Shown here piece by piece: positions 23,833-33,571 of a stretch of DNA of 64,000 nt. Under the pieces are notes generated by a model. That model was not told the origin of the DNA. It saw only the letters and a program-made list of their open reading frames with translations, and did not search any database. Origin of the DNA: Polaribacter pacificus (GTDB lineage Bacteria; Bacteroidota; Bacteroidia; Flavobacteriales; Flavobacteriaceae); contig NZ_CP150664.1 of NCBI RefSeq assembly GCF_038024035.1, positions 1,240,001 to 1,304,000 of the forward strand, read 5' to 3'. The first letter of the stretch is position 1, and each line of letters begins with the position of its first letter. The position numbers and the translations under genes were made by a program.

Positions 23833-24511
23833 CGGCTTGCTGAACTACTTCAAACACCTCACCACCTTCACACTTAATGGTTTTTTGTTTAAACTTTACG
23901 ATCAATGCGTAATCATGGGTAGCCATCAAAATGGTTTTACCACTTTGGTGAATCTCATTTAACAACTCCATCACCTCTAAAGAGGTTTTAGGGTCTAAGT
24001 TTCCGGTTGGCTCATCTGCTAAAATTAGTTCTGGATCGTTGAGTAAGGCTCTTGCAATGGCAACTCTTTGCTGCTCGCCACCAGACAATTCAAAAGGCTT
24101 TTTGTAGTACTTCTCTTTCATCCCTACCTTTTCTAAAACCTCGTAAATCTTGGTCTTCATTTTACCTGAATCCTTCCAACCTGTAGCTTTTAAGACAAAG
24201 ATTAGATTGTCATAAATGGTTCTATCGTTAAGCAGTTTAAAATCTTGAAATACAATCCCAATCTTTCTTCTCAAAAAAGGAATGTCCTTTTCTTTAAGTG
24301 TAGGAAGATCAAAATCAACAATACTTCCCTTGCCTTTTCTGAGTAAAAGATCACCATAGAGGGTTTTCATCAAGCTGCTCTTACCACTCCCTGTTTTTCC
24401 TATCAAGTAATAAAAATCACCTTTATTTAAACGTAGGTTTACTTGAGACAGGACCAAACTGTCTCTTTGGTAGATATCTGCTTTCTCTAAATGTAAAATT
24501 GCCTCTTTCAT
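23825..24511 (-). CDS. ftsE: Cell-division ATP-binding protein FtsE
   Basis: A 228 aa ABC ATPase. Motifs in order are Walker [10 protein letters not shown], the Q-loop in [11 protein letters not shown], the signature [15 protein letters not shown], Walker [11 protein letters not shown] and the switch His in MATHDYA. The sequence [19 protein letters not shown] is characteristic of FtsE rather than of LolD or MacB. FtsE drives FtsX, which controls cell-wall hydrolases at the septum. ftsX is not in this window. It has its own promoter (24528-24561). Confidence 0.9.
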   Translation of the reverse strand: MKEAILHLEKADIYQRDSLVLSQVNLRLNKGDFYYLIGKTGSGKSSLMKTLYGDLLLRKGKGSIVDFDLPTLKEKDIPFLRRKIGIVFQDFKLLNDRTIYDNLIFVLKATGWKDSGKMKTKIYEVLEKVGMKEKYYKKPFELSGGEQQRVAIARALLNDPELILADEPTGNLDPKTSLEVMELLNEIHQSGKTILMATHDYALIVKFKQKTIKCEGGEVFEVVQQAVI

Positions 24512-24527
24512 GAAAAGTATATTTATA

Positions 24528-24561
24528 CAAACTTATAATTTTCTTGTGATTTTATGACAAA
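24528..24561 (-). promoter_or_regulatory. Promoter of ftsE
   Basis: On the minus strand, TTTG (24561-24558), a 22-base spacer, then TAAGTTTG (24535-24528), which matches TAnnTTTG. The spacer is slightly long. Confidence 0.55.
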
Positions 24562-24589
24562 TTTAAGCATATAAATCTTTTACAATTTA

Positions 24590-24597
24590 TACCTTTG
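24590..24597 (+). promoter_or_regulatory. -7 promoter element of the TPR/barrel operon
   Basis: TACCTTTG, an exact TAnnTTTG match, 88 bases before the ATG at 24686. No good -33 TTG is seen. Confidence 0.5.
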
Positions 24598-24685
24598 GTA
24601 TTCATACAGATTTTAATCGTTGTTATGGTAACAGACAACAAACAGAAATGAACCTGCATATTTTCAAAATAGAAAAACAATAAAG

Positions 24686-27600
24686 ATGATGACTCACATT
24701 TTTAGAAAACAGATACTGGTACTAGCTTTCTTTCTTTCTACTTTCTTAGCTGGAGCACAACAATCAGAATACAATGTCGGCCCAGAAAGCGCTTTTATCA
24801 AGGCAAACAAACTCTATACAGAAAAAGCCTATGCCGCTGCTCAGAATCGCTTTAAAAGCTTAAGCAAGCAAGACAATGCGCCCCAAGAAATTAAAGAAAA
24901 CTCGGCCTATTTTGCTGCCATTTGCGCACTTGAACTCAATCAGGAAGATGCAGAAAAACAAGTGCTGAATTTTGTACAAAACTACCCACAAAGTGCTAAA
25001 AAAGATTTGGCTTTATTAGACTTAGGGAACAGTCATTTTAATGAAAATGAGTTAAAAGAGGCTCTAGATTGGTATCAAAAAATTAAAGCGAGTAAGCTAT
25101 CCAAAGAAAAACAAGACGAGTTAACTTTTAACCGTTCTTATGCTTTGATGATGACAGATGAACTAGAAGATTCTAAAAATGGATTCTCTACCCTACTTAG
25201 CCACCCTAGCTATGGAAAAGAAGCTAGCTATTATTTTGGATTTATTGCCTACAAGCAAAAAGACTATACCACTGCCGAAGTTTATTTGTCTGAAGCCTCT
25301 AAAGAGCAATCGTATGAAGGCGAAGCTTCTTATTACCTTTTAGACATTAGCTTTAAAAATGCACAGTTTGAAAAAAGTGTTTCATTAGGAAAAGCGCTAT
25401 TAAATAAAGCCACTGAAAAAGATGTTTCTGAGGTTTCTAAAATTGTTGGTGAGAGTTATTTTAACCTAAAAAGATACAAGGATGCCATTCCTTACCTAAC
25501 TGCCTACAAAGGAAAGTCTGGAAAATGGAACAATACTGATTTTTACCAATTAGGTTATGCCTATTATCAGCAAAAAGACTATCAGAATGCGGTAAAAAAC
25601 TTTACTAAAATTATTAGTAGTACCGATGCAGTTTCGCAAAATGCATACTACCATCTTGGGGAATGTTACCTCTACTTAAATCAGAAATCTGAGGCTTTAA
25701 ATGCATTTAAAAATGCAAGCGAAATGAGCTTTGATGCTAAAATTAAGGAGGATGCTTTTTTAAACTATGCAAAACTGAGTTATGAACAAGGAAACCCCTA
25801 CAAGAGTGTTGCCTTGGTTTTACAAGATTTTTTAGCGGCCTATCCGCAATCTCCATACTACAAAGAAATTAACACCTTAGTTGTTACCTCTTATATCTAC
25901 CAACAAGACTATCAAGGAGCCTTGGACTATATGGCAAAGAAGAGAACCATGGAAAACATTGTGCTTAGCAAGGATGTTTCGTTTTATAGAGGTGTACAGC
26001 TTTTTAATGAAAACAAACTAAAACAAGCCTATAGTTACTTTAGTACGGCAACCAGCTCTACTGATCTTGCCATTAAAGCAGCTGCAAAGTACTGGAAGGC
26101 AGAAACAGATTATCAATTAGGGAATTATAAAGATGCCCTAGAAGGTTATATCAGTTTTAAATCTGATAGAAATGCAAAAACACTAGATGAGTTTGCCAAG
26201 GTTAATTACAGTATCGCCTATGGTTATTTTAAATTAAAAAACTATGCAAAAGCCATCTCGTTTTTCCAAGAGTTTTTAAAGACCACAAACAAAAGCAATG
26301 CCTTGTATGACGATGCCAATATTCGCTTAGGAGATTGTTATTTCGTTACAAAAAACTACCAAAATGCGATCAATGCGTATCAAACTGTCATTCAGAAGAA
26401 AGGTGTTGGAGCAGATTACGCACAGTATCAAAAAGGAATGAGTTTTGGATTTATCGGTCAAAATAATACTAAAATCACCAATTTATTAGCCGTTGCTTCT
26501 CAGTATTCAAGTTCTAATTTACAGGATGATGCATTGTTCCAAACTGCAAGTACGTACGCCCTTTTAAAGAACAATCAAAAAGCACATCAGACTTATAATC
26601 GTCTAATCAAAGAGCATCCAAAAAGCTCTTATATTGCCAGTGCACTTTTACGTCAAGGATTGTTGTTTTACAATGACAACCAACCAGATGCTGCCCTAGA
26701 AAAATACAAGAGTATTGTAAAGATCTATCCTGCAACCAGTGAAGCCAAACAAGCGGTTAGCAATGCAAGAAATGTCTATGTAGACTTAGGACAGGTTGAT
26801 GCCTATGCTGCTTGGGTTAAAAACATCAGTTTTGTTAACGTAACCAATGCAGACTTAGACAATACCACCTATGAAGCTGCAGAAAACAAATTTGTTGCCA
26901 ATGACAATGCAAAAGCCATTGAAGGTTTTGAAAAATACATCTCGAGTTTCCCTGAAGGCTTGCATGCCTTACAAGCGCATTTTTACCTTGCTCAATCATT
27001 GCTAAACACAGACAATCCAGAAAAAGCAAGTACACATTACCAATATGTTATTTCTAAAAACCAGAGTGAGTTTAGTGAAGAAGCTCTTAACAAATTAGCT
27101 CAAATTTATTTAGAAAATGAAAATTGGTCAGCAGCCATGCCATTGCTTTCTCGTTTAGAACAGGAAGCCAATTATGCTCAAAATATTTTGTTTGCTCAAA
27201 GTAATTTGATGAAAGGCTATTATCAAGATGATCAATTTAAAAAGGCAACTGACTATGCAGAAAAGGTGCTTCAGAATGACAAGCTAGCTAGCAATGTAGA
27301 GTTTGATGCAAAAATCATCATCGCTCGTGTGGCTTTTAAAACTGATGACCTAACAACTGCAGAAAACTACTACAAAGAAGTAGAGGCTAAAGCCAATGGA
27401 GAGTTAAAAGCTGAGGCGCTTTATTACAGTGCTTATTTTAAAAACACCAAGAAAGATTACGCAGGTTCTAACAGCATAGTTCAGCAATTGATTGCCGACT
27501 ACTCTTCTTATAAATATTGGGGTGTAAAAAGTTATGTGATCATGGCTAAAAATTACTATGCCTTAAAAGACGCCTACCAGGCGACCTATATTTTAGAGAA

Positions 27601-27715
27601 CATTATCAAAAACTTTTCACAGTATGATGATGTAATTGTAGAAGCTCAAAAAGAACTAGATAGAATCAAGGCTTTAGAGGCTAAAACCAATGATTCTGTT
27701 AATCCAAAAAATTAA
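24686..27715 (+). CDS. Exported tetratricopeptide-repeat protein
   Basis: A 1009 aa protein with a signal peptide (hydrophobic residues 9-21, cleavage near GAQQS). Nearly the whole chain consists of helical pairs with TPR spacing: for example YYHLGECYLYLNQKSEALNA, ANIRLGDCYFVTKNYQNAI and YLAQSLLNTDNPEKASTHY. It should act in the periplasm or at the outer membrane as a protein-binding scaffold. Seventeen bases separate its stop from the outer-membrane barrel gene downstream, so the two are probably functional partners. Two adjacent ATGs (24686 and 24689) are possible starts. No enzymatic motif is present. Confidence 0.82.
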   Translation: MMTHIFRKQILVLAFFLSTFLAGAQQSEYNVGPESAFIKANKLYTEKAYAAAQNRFKSLSKQDNAPQEIKENSAYFAAICALELNQEDAEKQVLNFVQNYPQSAKKDLALLDLGNSHFNENELKEALDWYQKIKASKLSKEKQDELTFNRSYALMMTDELEDSKNGFSTLLSHPSYGKEASYYFGFIAYKQKDYTTAEVYLSEASKEQSYEGEASYYLLDISFKNAQFEKSVSLGKALLNKATEKDVSEVSKIVGESYFNLKRYKDAIPYLTAYKGKSGKWNNTDFYQLGYAYYQQKDYQNAVKNFTKIISSTDAVSQNAYYHLGECYLYLNQKSEALNAFKNASEMSFDAKIKEDAFLNYAKLSYEQGNPYKSVALVLQDFLAAYPQSPYYKEINTLVVTSYIYQQDYQGALDYMAKKRTMENIVLSKDVSFYRGVQLFNENKLKQAYSYFSTATSSTDLAIKAAAKYWKAETDYQLGNYKDALEGYISFKSDRNAKTLDEFAKVNYSIAYGYFKLKNYAKAISFFQEFLKTTNKSNALYDDANIRLGDCYFVTKNYQNAINAYQTVIQKKGVGADYAQYQKGMSFGFIGQNNTKITNLLAVASQYSSSNLQDDALFQTASTYALLKNNQKAHQTYNRLIKEHPKSSYIASALLRQGLLFYNDNQPDAALEKYKSIVKIYPATSEAKQAVSNARNVYVDLGQVDAYAAWVKNISFVNVTNADLDNTTYEAAENKFVANDNAKAIEGFEKYISSFPEGLHALQAHFYLAQSLLNTDNPEKASTHYQYVISKNQSEFSEEALNKLAQIYLENENWSAAMPLLSRLEQEANYAQNILFAQSNLMKGYYQDDQFKKATDYAEKVLQNDKLASNVEFDAKIIIARVAFKTDDLTTAENYYKEVEAKANGELKAEALYYSAYFKNTKKDYAGSNSIVQQLIADYSSYKYWGVKSYVIMAKNYYALKDAYQATYILENIIKNFSQYDDVIVEAQKELDRIKALEAKTNDSVNPKN

Positions 27716-27732
27716 TTTAAGAAGATTTTACT

Positions 27733-29490
27733 ATGCAAAAATCACTAAGCATAACCGCATTTCTATTGATGAGTACTCTTGCATTTTCGCAGCAGACTAA
27801 AACAGTAGCAAAGGACACCATTAAAACAGAAGTTGTCAATGTAATAAGCTCATACAGCCCAAGCATTTCGGATGCCTTTAAAATTAAGAACAACCCTAAT
27901 ATAAAGCTCAGCGCTAAAACGCAAAAGAAAACAGTTAGATACGAAATCTATTCTGCACCAGTTGCATCGACCTTTTCACCTAAAACCGGTGCTGTAAAAG
28001 CCTTGGAAATGAGTGTAAGAGAGCTGGCGTATAAAAATTATCTTGCTGCTGGTTTTGGAAACAATACCACCGTTTTTTTAGAGGCCTTTTTACAACACAG
28101 TACGCGCCCAGATAACGAGTTTGGTTTGTACACAAATTTTAATTCATCAGAAGGAAACATAGACAATATTGTCTTAGACAATAATTATTCTAACCTGCAT
28201 TTAGGAACCTATTACAAGCAGGCTTATACCAAAATGAACCTAGAGTTAGGTGCTGATTTTAAAAGAGATCAGTACAATTGGTATGGACTTCCTGCAAGCA
28301 TCCCTTTTAACGCTGCAACCATCAACGCGATTGATGAAGCTCAGGTGTATACTAATTTTGATCTAAGTGCCAATTTTGATTTTCAAGATTCGAACCTTAA
28401 AAACACAGACCTGTTATTATCGTATTTTACCGATGACTACAACAGCAAGGAACTTCGATTATCAGCAGCTCCTCAATGGCAATTTTCGCTGAATAAAATC
28501 AATGAAAACTTAACAGATCTAACCTTAGATGTAACTCTTGATTACCTAACCGGTTCTACGGATCAAACCTACGGATCAGTAGCAAAAAGAGAGCACGGAT
28601 TTTTTACCATGGGTCTTGCTCCAAAATACTATTTAAACTACAATGATCTAGAAGTAAAACTTGGGGCCAAAGCCTACTTAGCATCTGATTTAGAAAACAA
28701 AAGCAATCAGTTTTTTATCTATCCTGATGTTCAGATAAGCTATCCTTTGATGGAAGATTATATTTCTATGTACGTGGGTGCAGGTGGTGATTTAAAAACC
28801 AATTCATATAAAGGTTTTGCAGAAGAAAATCGTTTTATTTCTCCAACCCAAATGATTACTCAAACCAACGAAAAGTATAGTGTTTTTGGTGGGTTTAATG
28901 GAAAGATTACCCCAGTAGTTGGATATCATATTAAAGCCAGTTACCACAACGAAGAAGACAAGGCTTTGTTTATTAGAAACAATAGCAAATCTAACGGAAC
29001 TGCCGCAGCAGCTTTAAAAGGATATGAATACGGAAATTCTTTTTCTGTAATTTATGACGATGTTAAAACTTTTAGCTTATTTGGTCAAGTTTCTTTTAAC
29101 CTAAGCAAAGACCTTCAGCTTGGTGTACAAGGAACCTTAAATTCTTTTGATTTAAGTACAGAAAGTACCGCTTGGAATTTGCCAAAATTAACAGGTGAAA
29201 TCTTTGGAAATTATACTAGCGATAAATGGTATGCCGGCACCAATATTTACTATGCAAGAAAACAATATGATGTTACCTATGCTGCAACATATCCTTCTGC
29301 AAGAACTGGGGCTCAAACGCTAAAATCATATATCGATGTTAATCTAAATGGAGGTTATTACATCAATAAAAAATTTACGGCTTTTGTAAAAATCAACAAC
29401 CTTTTAAACAGCGATTATGCAAGACAAGCTAATTTTAATGTTCAAGGTTTTCAGGTCTTAGGAGGTGTGAGTTATAAATTCGATTTCTAA
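27733..29490 (+). CDS. TonB-receptor-like outer-membrane barrel without plug
   Basis: A 585 aa outer-membrane protein with a signal peptide ending near AFSQQ. The N-terminus has VISSYSPSISDAFKIKNNP, and the rest is beta-strand-rich with the late TonB-receptor-like strands (YINKKFTAFVKINNLLNSDY) and a C-terminal FDF. No CarboxypepD_reg domain or plug domain precedes the barrel, so it is shorter than a true TonB-dependent receptor. The substrate is unknown. It lies in an operon with the TPR protein upstream; such pairs recur in Bacteroidota. Confidence 0.78.
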   Translation: MQKSLSITAFLLMSTLAFSQQTKTVAKDTIKTEVVNVISSYSPSISDAFKIKNNPNIKLSAKTQKKTVRYEIYSAPVASTFSPKTGAVKALEMSVRELAYKNYLAAGFGNNTTVFLEAFLQHSTRPDNEFGLYTNFNSSEGNIDNIVLDNNYSNLHLGTYYKQAYTKMNLELGADFKRDQYNWYGLPASIPFNAATINAIDEAQVYTNFDLSANFDFQDSNLKNTDLLLSYFTDDYNSKELRLSAAPQWQFSLNKINENLTDLTLDVTLDYLTGSTDQTYGSVAKREHGFFTMGLAPKYYLNYNDLEVKLGAKAYLASDLENKSNQFFIYPDVQISYPLMEDYISMYVGAGGDLKTNSYKGFAEENRFISPTQMITQTNEKYSVFGGFNGKITPVVGYHIKASYHNEEDKALFIRNNSKSNGTAAAALKGYEYGNSFSVIYDDVKTFSLFGQVSFNLSKDLQLGVQGTLNSFDLSTESTAWNLPKLTGEIFGNYTSDKWYAGTNIYYARKQYDVTYAATYPSARTGAQTLKSYIDVNLNGGYYINKKFTAFVKINNLLNSDYARQANFNVQGFQVLGGVSYKFDF

Positions 29491-29551
29491 AGAGCAGCTT
29501 ATCTAATTGAATTTTAGTAGCTTTATAACTTTATAAAACTAACCAACTCTA

Positions 29552-30988
29552 ATGAAAACACCTAAGCTACTACTTTTAAGTTTTATTGTTCTTCTGGCTG
29601 CATGCAAGGAAAACAAAGAAACTCCGAAAGCAAACTCTGCCCTATCTGAAAATGAAAAGGTTGATGCTGCAAACATCAAATCAATTTTTAACACTGCCCT
29701 TACCCAAGGAAAATCATACGAATGGCTTAGAGAGCTAACTACTGATATTGGTGGGAGAATGTCTGGATCACCAGAGGCTGCCAAGGCTGTACTTTGGGGA
29801 GAACAGGTAATGAAAGATGCGGGATTGGATTCTGTATGGCTGCAACCTGCCATGGTTCCACATTGGATTCGAGGAGAAAAAGAAGTTGCCAATTATATTG
29901 TTGATGGAAAAAAAATAGACATTGCTCTTACTGCTCTTGGGGGTTCTATTGCCACACCAAAAGAAGGAATTACCGCTGAAGTAATCGAAGTAAAAAGCAT
30001 AGAAGAAGCAGAAAAATTAGGTGAAAAACTACGTGGAAAAATCGTATTTTTTAACCGCCCATTTGACGATACACTTATCAATACGTTTAGTGCTTATGGA
30101 GGTTGTGTTGATCAGCGCGTAAACGGTGCTGCTACAGCCGGTAAATATGGTGCCAAGGCTGTGCTGGTTAGATCTATGACCAGTAAAATTGATGACTATC
30201 CACATACTGGAACTATGCGCTATGGCGATATCCCAGAAAGTCAGTACATCCCTACTGCAGCTATCAGTACGATTGCAGCAGAGCGGTTAAGCATTCATTT
30301 AAAAGAACAGACAAAAATTAAAGTATACTTTAAACAAAGCTGTAAAAACTTACCAAAGACAAAATCGTTTAATGTTATAGGACAGATTACAGGTACAGAA
30401 AACCCAGAAAAAGTATTGGTCGTAGGTGGTCATTTAGATTCTTGGGATCTTGGAGACGGTGCCCATGATGACGGAACCGGAATTGTTCAATCTTTAGAGG
30501 TATTGCACCTGTTTAAAACAAACAATATTAAACCAAAAAACACCATCCGTGTGGTTTTCTTTATGGATGAAGAACAAGGGGGTGGTGGTGCTGATGCCTA
30601 TGCAAAAGCTGTTAAAACATCAAAAGAGATCCATATTGGAGCCATAGAATCTGATGCAGGTGGACATACACCAAGAGGGTTTACTATTGATGCCAATCCA
30701 GAAAATACTGAGCTTTTAAAAAGCTGGAAAAAACTACTAGCGCCTTATGGCTTGCACGATATTACCAAAGGTGGTAGTGGAGCAGATATTTCTCCGTTAA
30801 AATCAGAAGCTGTTACCTTGGTTGGATACAGACCAGATAGTCAACGTTATTTTGATTATCACCATGCCGCTACTGATACCTTTGACAAGGTAAACAAAAG
30901 AGAGCTAGAATTAGGTAGTGCATCTATGGCAAGCTTAATTTATCTAATGGATAAATATTTATATAGCAACAGCCCAATCAAACCTTAA
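29552..30988 (+). CDS. M28-family carboxypeptidase lipoprotein with PA domain
   Basis: A 478 aa lipoprotein (lipobox LLAA-C, Cys17). The metal site is GGHLDSWDLGDGAHDDGTG (His and Asp ligands, bridging Asp) followed by FFMDEEQGGGG (catalytic Glu pair), with the last His in YFDYHHAATD. Between the N-terminal part and the peptidase core lies a protease-associated domain (about residues 130-270). This layout is that of carboxypeptidase Q-like enzymes that cleave dipeptides. It is the first gene of an operon with a DoxX-type protein (4 bases apart) and an amidohydrolase lipoprotein. Confidence 0.88.
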   Translation: MKTPKLLLLSFIVLLAACKENKETPKANSALSENEKVDAANIKSIFNTALTQGKSYEWLRELTTDIGGRMSGSPEAAKAVLWGEQVMKDAGLDSVWLQPAMVPHWIRGEKEVANYIVDGKKIDIALTALGGSIATPKEGITAEVIEVKSIEEAEKLGEKLRGKIVFFNRPFDDTLINTFSAYGGCVDQRVNGAATAGKYGAKAVLVRSMTSKIDDYPHTGTMRYGDIPESQYIPTAAISTIAAERLSIHLKEQTKIKVYFKQSCKNLPKTKSFNVIGQITGTENPEKVLVVGGHLDSWDLGDGAHDDGTGIVQSLEVLHLFKTNNIKPKNTIRVVFFMDEEQGGGGADAYAKAVKTSKEIHIGAIESDAGGHTPRGFTIDANPENTELLKSWKKLLAPYGLHDITKGGSGADISPLKSEAVTLVGYRPDSQRYFDYHHAATDTFDKVNKRELELGSASMASLIYLMDKYLYSNSPIKP

Positions 30989-30992
30989 TTAG

Positions 30993-31355
30993 ATGTCTTT
31001 AACGGTACAGATTATTGCCTATCTTTTTGGAGCACTTTTAATGTTTGCTGGAATTATGCACCTGATAAAGCCGCAAATTTTTAAGCACTTTATTCCTGCT
31101 ATTTTCCCAAAGAAAACGGTCAATTATATCATTGGAATCATAGAGTTTGCTCTTGGCCTTGGTTTGTTTATACATCAAACTCAAAAAGAAAGTGCCTTGG
31201 GTGTTTTTGGATTGATGCTGTTCTTTTTACCCATACATATTTGGGATGCAACCAAAGCAAGACCGGCAATTGGCAGCAAAAAAATGGCCTATTTTAGAAT
31301 ACCCTTACAGTTTGTCTTACTATATTTCGCTTATTTAATTTATATAGAATCATGA
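30993..31355 (+). CDS. DoxX-family membrane protein
   Basis: A 120 aa protein with four hydrophobic helices. The first, YLFGALLMFAGIMHLIKPQ, carries the family's conserved Ala-Gly-x-x-His pattern, and the loop FIPAIFPKKTVNYIIGIIEF matches DoxX/MauE-like small membrane proteins. The function is not established; related proteins are linked to quinone or thiol redox. Its last codons overlap the start of the amidohydrolase by 4 bases (ATGA). Confidence 0.75.
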   Translation: MSLTVQIIAYLFGALLMFAGIMHLIKPQIFKHFIPAIFPKKTVNYIIGIIEFALGLGLFIHQTQKESALGVFGLMLFFLPIHIWDATKARPAIGSKKMAYFRIPLQFVLLYFAYLIYIES

Positions 31356-32977
31356 AAAAATTAGTAGTAGTTTTAATGTGCGTAAGTTTGTTTTCTTGCC
31401 ACAAAAATACCCAGGTCGATTTAATTGTTTACAATGCAACCATTTATACGGTAAACGAAACTTTTGAAACCGCTCAGAGTATTGCCATAAAAGACGGCAA
31501 GTTTGTAGCTATCGGAACAGATAAAGAAATTAGAGATAGCTATACTAGCACCAATAGTATTGATGCAGAGAATAAGCCACTATACCCAGGTTTAATTGAT
31601 GCACACTGTCACTTTTACCGCTTAGGATTACAACAGCAAAAGGTAGATTTATCAGGTACTCAAAGCTATGATGAAGTCTTAGAACGCTTGGTTCAATTTC
31701 AAAAAGAGAAAAACAGTTCATTTATCACAGGTCGTGGCTGGGATCAAAACGATTGGCCTGTAAAAGAGTTTCCAACCAAAGAAAAACTAGACAAATTATT
31801 TCCAAATACGCCAGTTGCGGTTGGCCGTGTAGATGGTCATGCCCTTTTGGTAAATGAAGCAGCATTAAAAGCTTCTGGACTATCATCTAAAGACACAAAC
31901 ATTAAAGTAACCGGTGGTGAGTTTATTGTAAAAAATGGTCGTTTAACGGGTGTACTTATTGATGCTGCTATGGATTTTATTAAGATTCCTGGGCCAAACA
32001 AGGATGAGGCTATAGAAGGTTTGCTAGCAGCTCAGAAAATTTCATTTAGCTATGGTTTAACCACGGTAGATGACGCTGGTTTGGACAAGCTAGAAATTGA
32101 ATTGATAGACAGCTTACAACAAGCAGGAGATCTAGAAATGAGAATTTACGCAATGGTATCTGCCACTCAAGACAACCTTGATTATTACACCAACAAAGGC
32201 ATTATTAAAACAGACAGACTAAACGTACGCTCTTTTAAAGTATATGGTGACGGCGCTTTAGGTTCTCGTGGAGCTGCCATGAAGAAACCTTATTCGGATA
32301 GAGACAATCATTATGGTGCCTTAATTTTTGCACCTGAGCGCTATACACAGATTGCCAAGCAGATTGCCAAATCTGACTACCAAATGAACACACATGCCAT
32401 TGGTGATTCTACCAATTACTGGATCTTAAAGACCTATAAAGATGTGTTGACTGATGCAAAAAATCGTCGTTGGAGAATTGAGCACGCGCAAATCATTTCG
32501 GAAAATGACTTTAATTATTTTGACAATATAATCCCATCTATCCAACCTACCCATGCCACTAGTGATATGTACTGGGCTGGTGATAGAATTGGTGCAGAAA
32601 GAATGAAAGGGGCCTATGCTTTTAAAAAATTGCTAAACACCTATGGAAAAGTTGCATTAGGTACTGATTTCCCAGTAGAAAATGTAAATCCTTTTTATAC
32701 CTTCTATGCAGCCGTAGCAAGAAAAGATTTAAACAATTATCCTGCAAACGGTTTCCAAATGGAAAATGCACTGACCAGAGAAGAAACGCTTAGAGGAATG
32801 ACTATTTGGGCAGCCTATTCTAATTTTGAAGAGGATGAAAAAGGAAGTATTGAAGTGGGTAAATTTGCAGATTTTGTAATTTTAGACAGAGATTTAATGA
32901 CGGTAGAAAGCGCTAAGATTCCAGACACAAAAGTGCTTGCCACGTATGTAAATGGCCAAAAGGTTTATGAAAACTGA
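31352..32977 (+). CDS. Exported amidohydrolase (YtcJ-like) lipoprotein
   Basis: A 541 aa lipoprotein (lipobox LFS-C, Cys16). It opens with the small beta domain (DLIVYNATIYTVNETFETAQ). The metallo-hydrolase barrel carries DAHCHFYRLG (first two His ligands), a carboxyl ligand region in ITGRGWDQNDWP, and NTHAIGDSTNYWIL and RIEHAQII (further His ligands). The layout is amidohydrolase_3/YtcJ. It would hydrolyse an amide or N-acyl bond outside the inner membrane; the substrate is unknown. It is coupled to the peptidase and DoxX genes. A strong terminator follows. Confidence 0.85.
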   Translation: MKKLVVVLMCVSLFSCHKNTQVDLIVYNATIYTVNETFETAQSIAIKDGKFVAIGTDKEIRDSYTSTNSIDAENKPLYPGLIDAHCHFYRLGLQQQKVDLSGTQSYDEVLERLVQFQKEKNSSFITGRGWDQNDWPVKEFPTKEKLDKLFPNTPVAVGRVDGHALLVNEAALKASGLSSKDTNIKVTGGEFIVKNGRLTGVLIDAAMDFIKIPGPNKDEAIEGLLAAQKISFSYGLTTVDDAGLDKLEIELIDSLQQAGDLEMRIYAMVSATQDNLDYYTNKGIIKTDRLNVRSFKVYGDGALGSRGAAMKKPYSDRDNHYGALIFAPERYTQIAKQIAKSDYQMNTHAIGDSTNYWILKTYKDVLTDAKNRRWRIEHAQIISENDFNYFDNIIPSIQPTHATSDMYWAGDRIGAERMKGAYAFKKLLNTYGKVALGTDFPVENVNPFYTFYAAVARKDLNNYPANGFQMENALTREETLRGMTIWAAYSNFEEDEKGSIEVGKFADFVILDRDLMTVESAKIPDTKVLATYVNGQKVYEN

Positions 32978-33024
32978 TAAGCATCAGTATCCAATAGCTA
33001 TATTGGAGTAACTTTATTAAAAAG

Positions 33025-33052
33025 AAAAAGCGAACAAATTTGTTCGCTTTTT
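33025..33052. terminator. Bidirectional rho-independent terminator
   Basis: A perfect 14-bp dyad AAAAAGCGAACAAA / TTTGTTCGCTTTTT ending the peptidase/DoxX/amidohydrolase operon. Confidence 0.85.
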
Positions 33053-33130
33053 TCTTGGTATTTGATTTGGCATGGTTATAATTAAACGGTCATTTCTTAT
33101 CTTCGCAGCAACACTTATAATTTTATTTAA

Positions 33131-33571
33131 ATGAAAGCTTTTTATTTACTTTTAGTAGTTTTTTTATGCCTGTCTTGCAGTAGTGATTTAGGCGATTTTG
33201 ACAATGAAAACGACCAAGAACTATTGGCTTATATTGAGAGTCACAATTTAAATGCGCAAAAAACAGCCTCTGGTTTGTACTATGTAATTACCAAAGAAGG
33301 AACAGGTGTTAAACCCAAAAGCAACAGCACTGTAACAGTAAATTATAAAGGGTATTTTACAAATGACCGCTTGTTTGACGAAGGTAAAAACGCCACCTTT
33401 AACCTGCAAAATGTCATCGCAGGATGGAGAGAAGGCTTGACCTATTTTAACGAAGACACAGAAGGCTATTTATTAATCCCTTCTAAATTGGGCTACGGAA
33501 ATGCATCAACAAATAGCATCCCTGGTGGCTCTCCCTTGATTTTTAGCATACACTTGCTAAAGGTATATTAA
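33131..33571 (+). CDS. FKBP-type peptidyl-prolyl isomerase lipoprotein
   Basis: A 146 aa lipoprotein (lipobox LCLS-C, Cys16). The FKBP fold shows GLYYVITKEGTG, VTVNYKGYFTNDRLFDEG, VIAGWREGLTYF and LLIPSKLGYG; the IPGGSPLIF strand near the end forms the ligand pocket. It probably helps fold envelope proteins. A TATCTTCG at 33098-33105 resembles a -7 element. The last four bases overlap the end of trpA on the other strand. Confidence 0.85.
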   Translation: MKAFYLLLVVFLCLSCSSDLGDFDNENDQELLAYIESHNLNAQKTASGLYYVITKEGTGVKPKSNSTVTVNYKGYFTNDRLFDEGKNATFNLQNVIAGWREGLTYFNEDTEGYLLIPSKLGYGNASTNSIPGGSPLIFSIHLLKVY

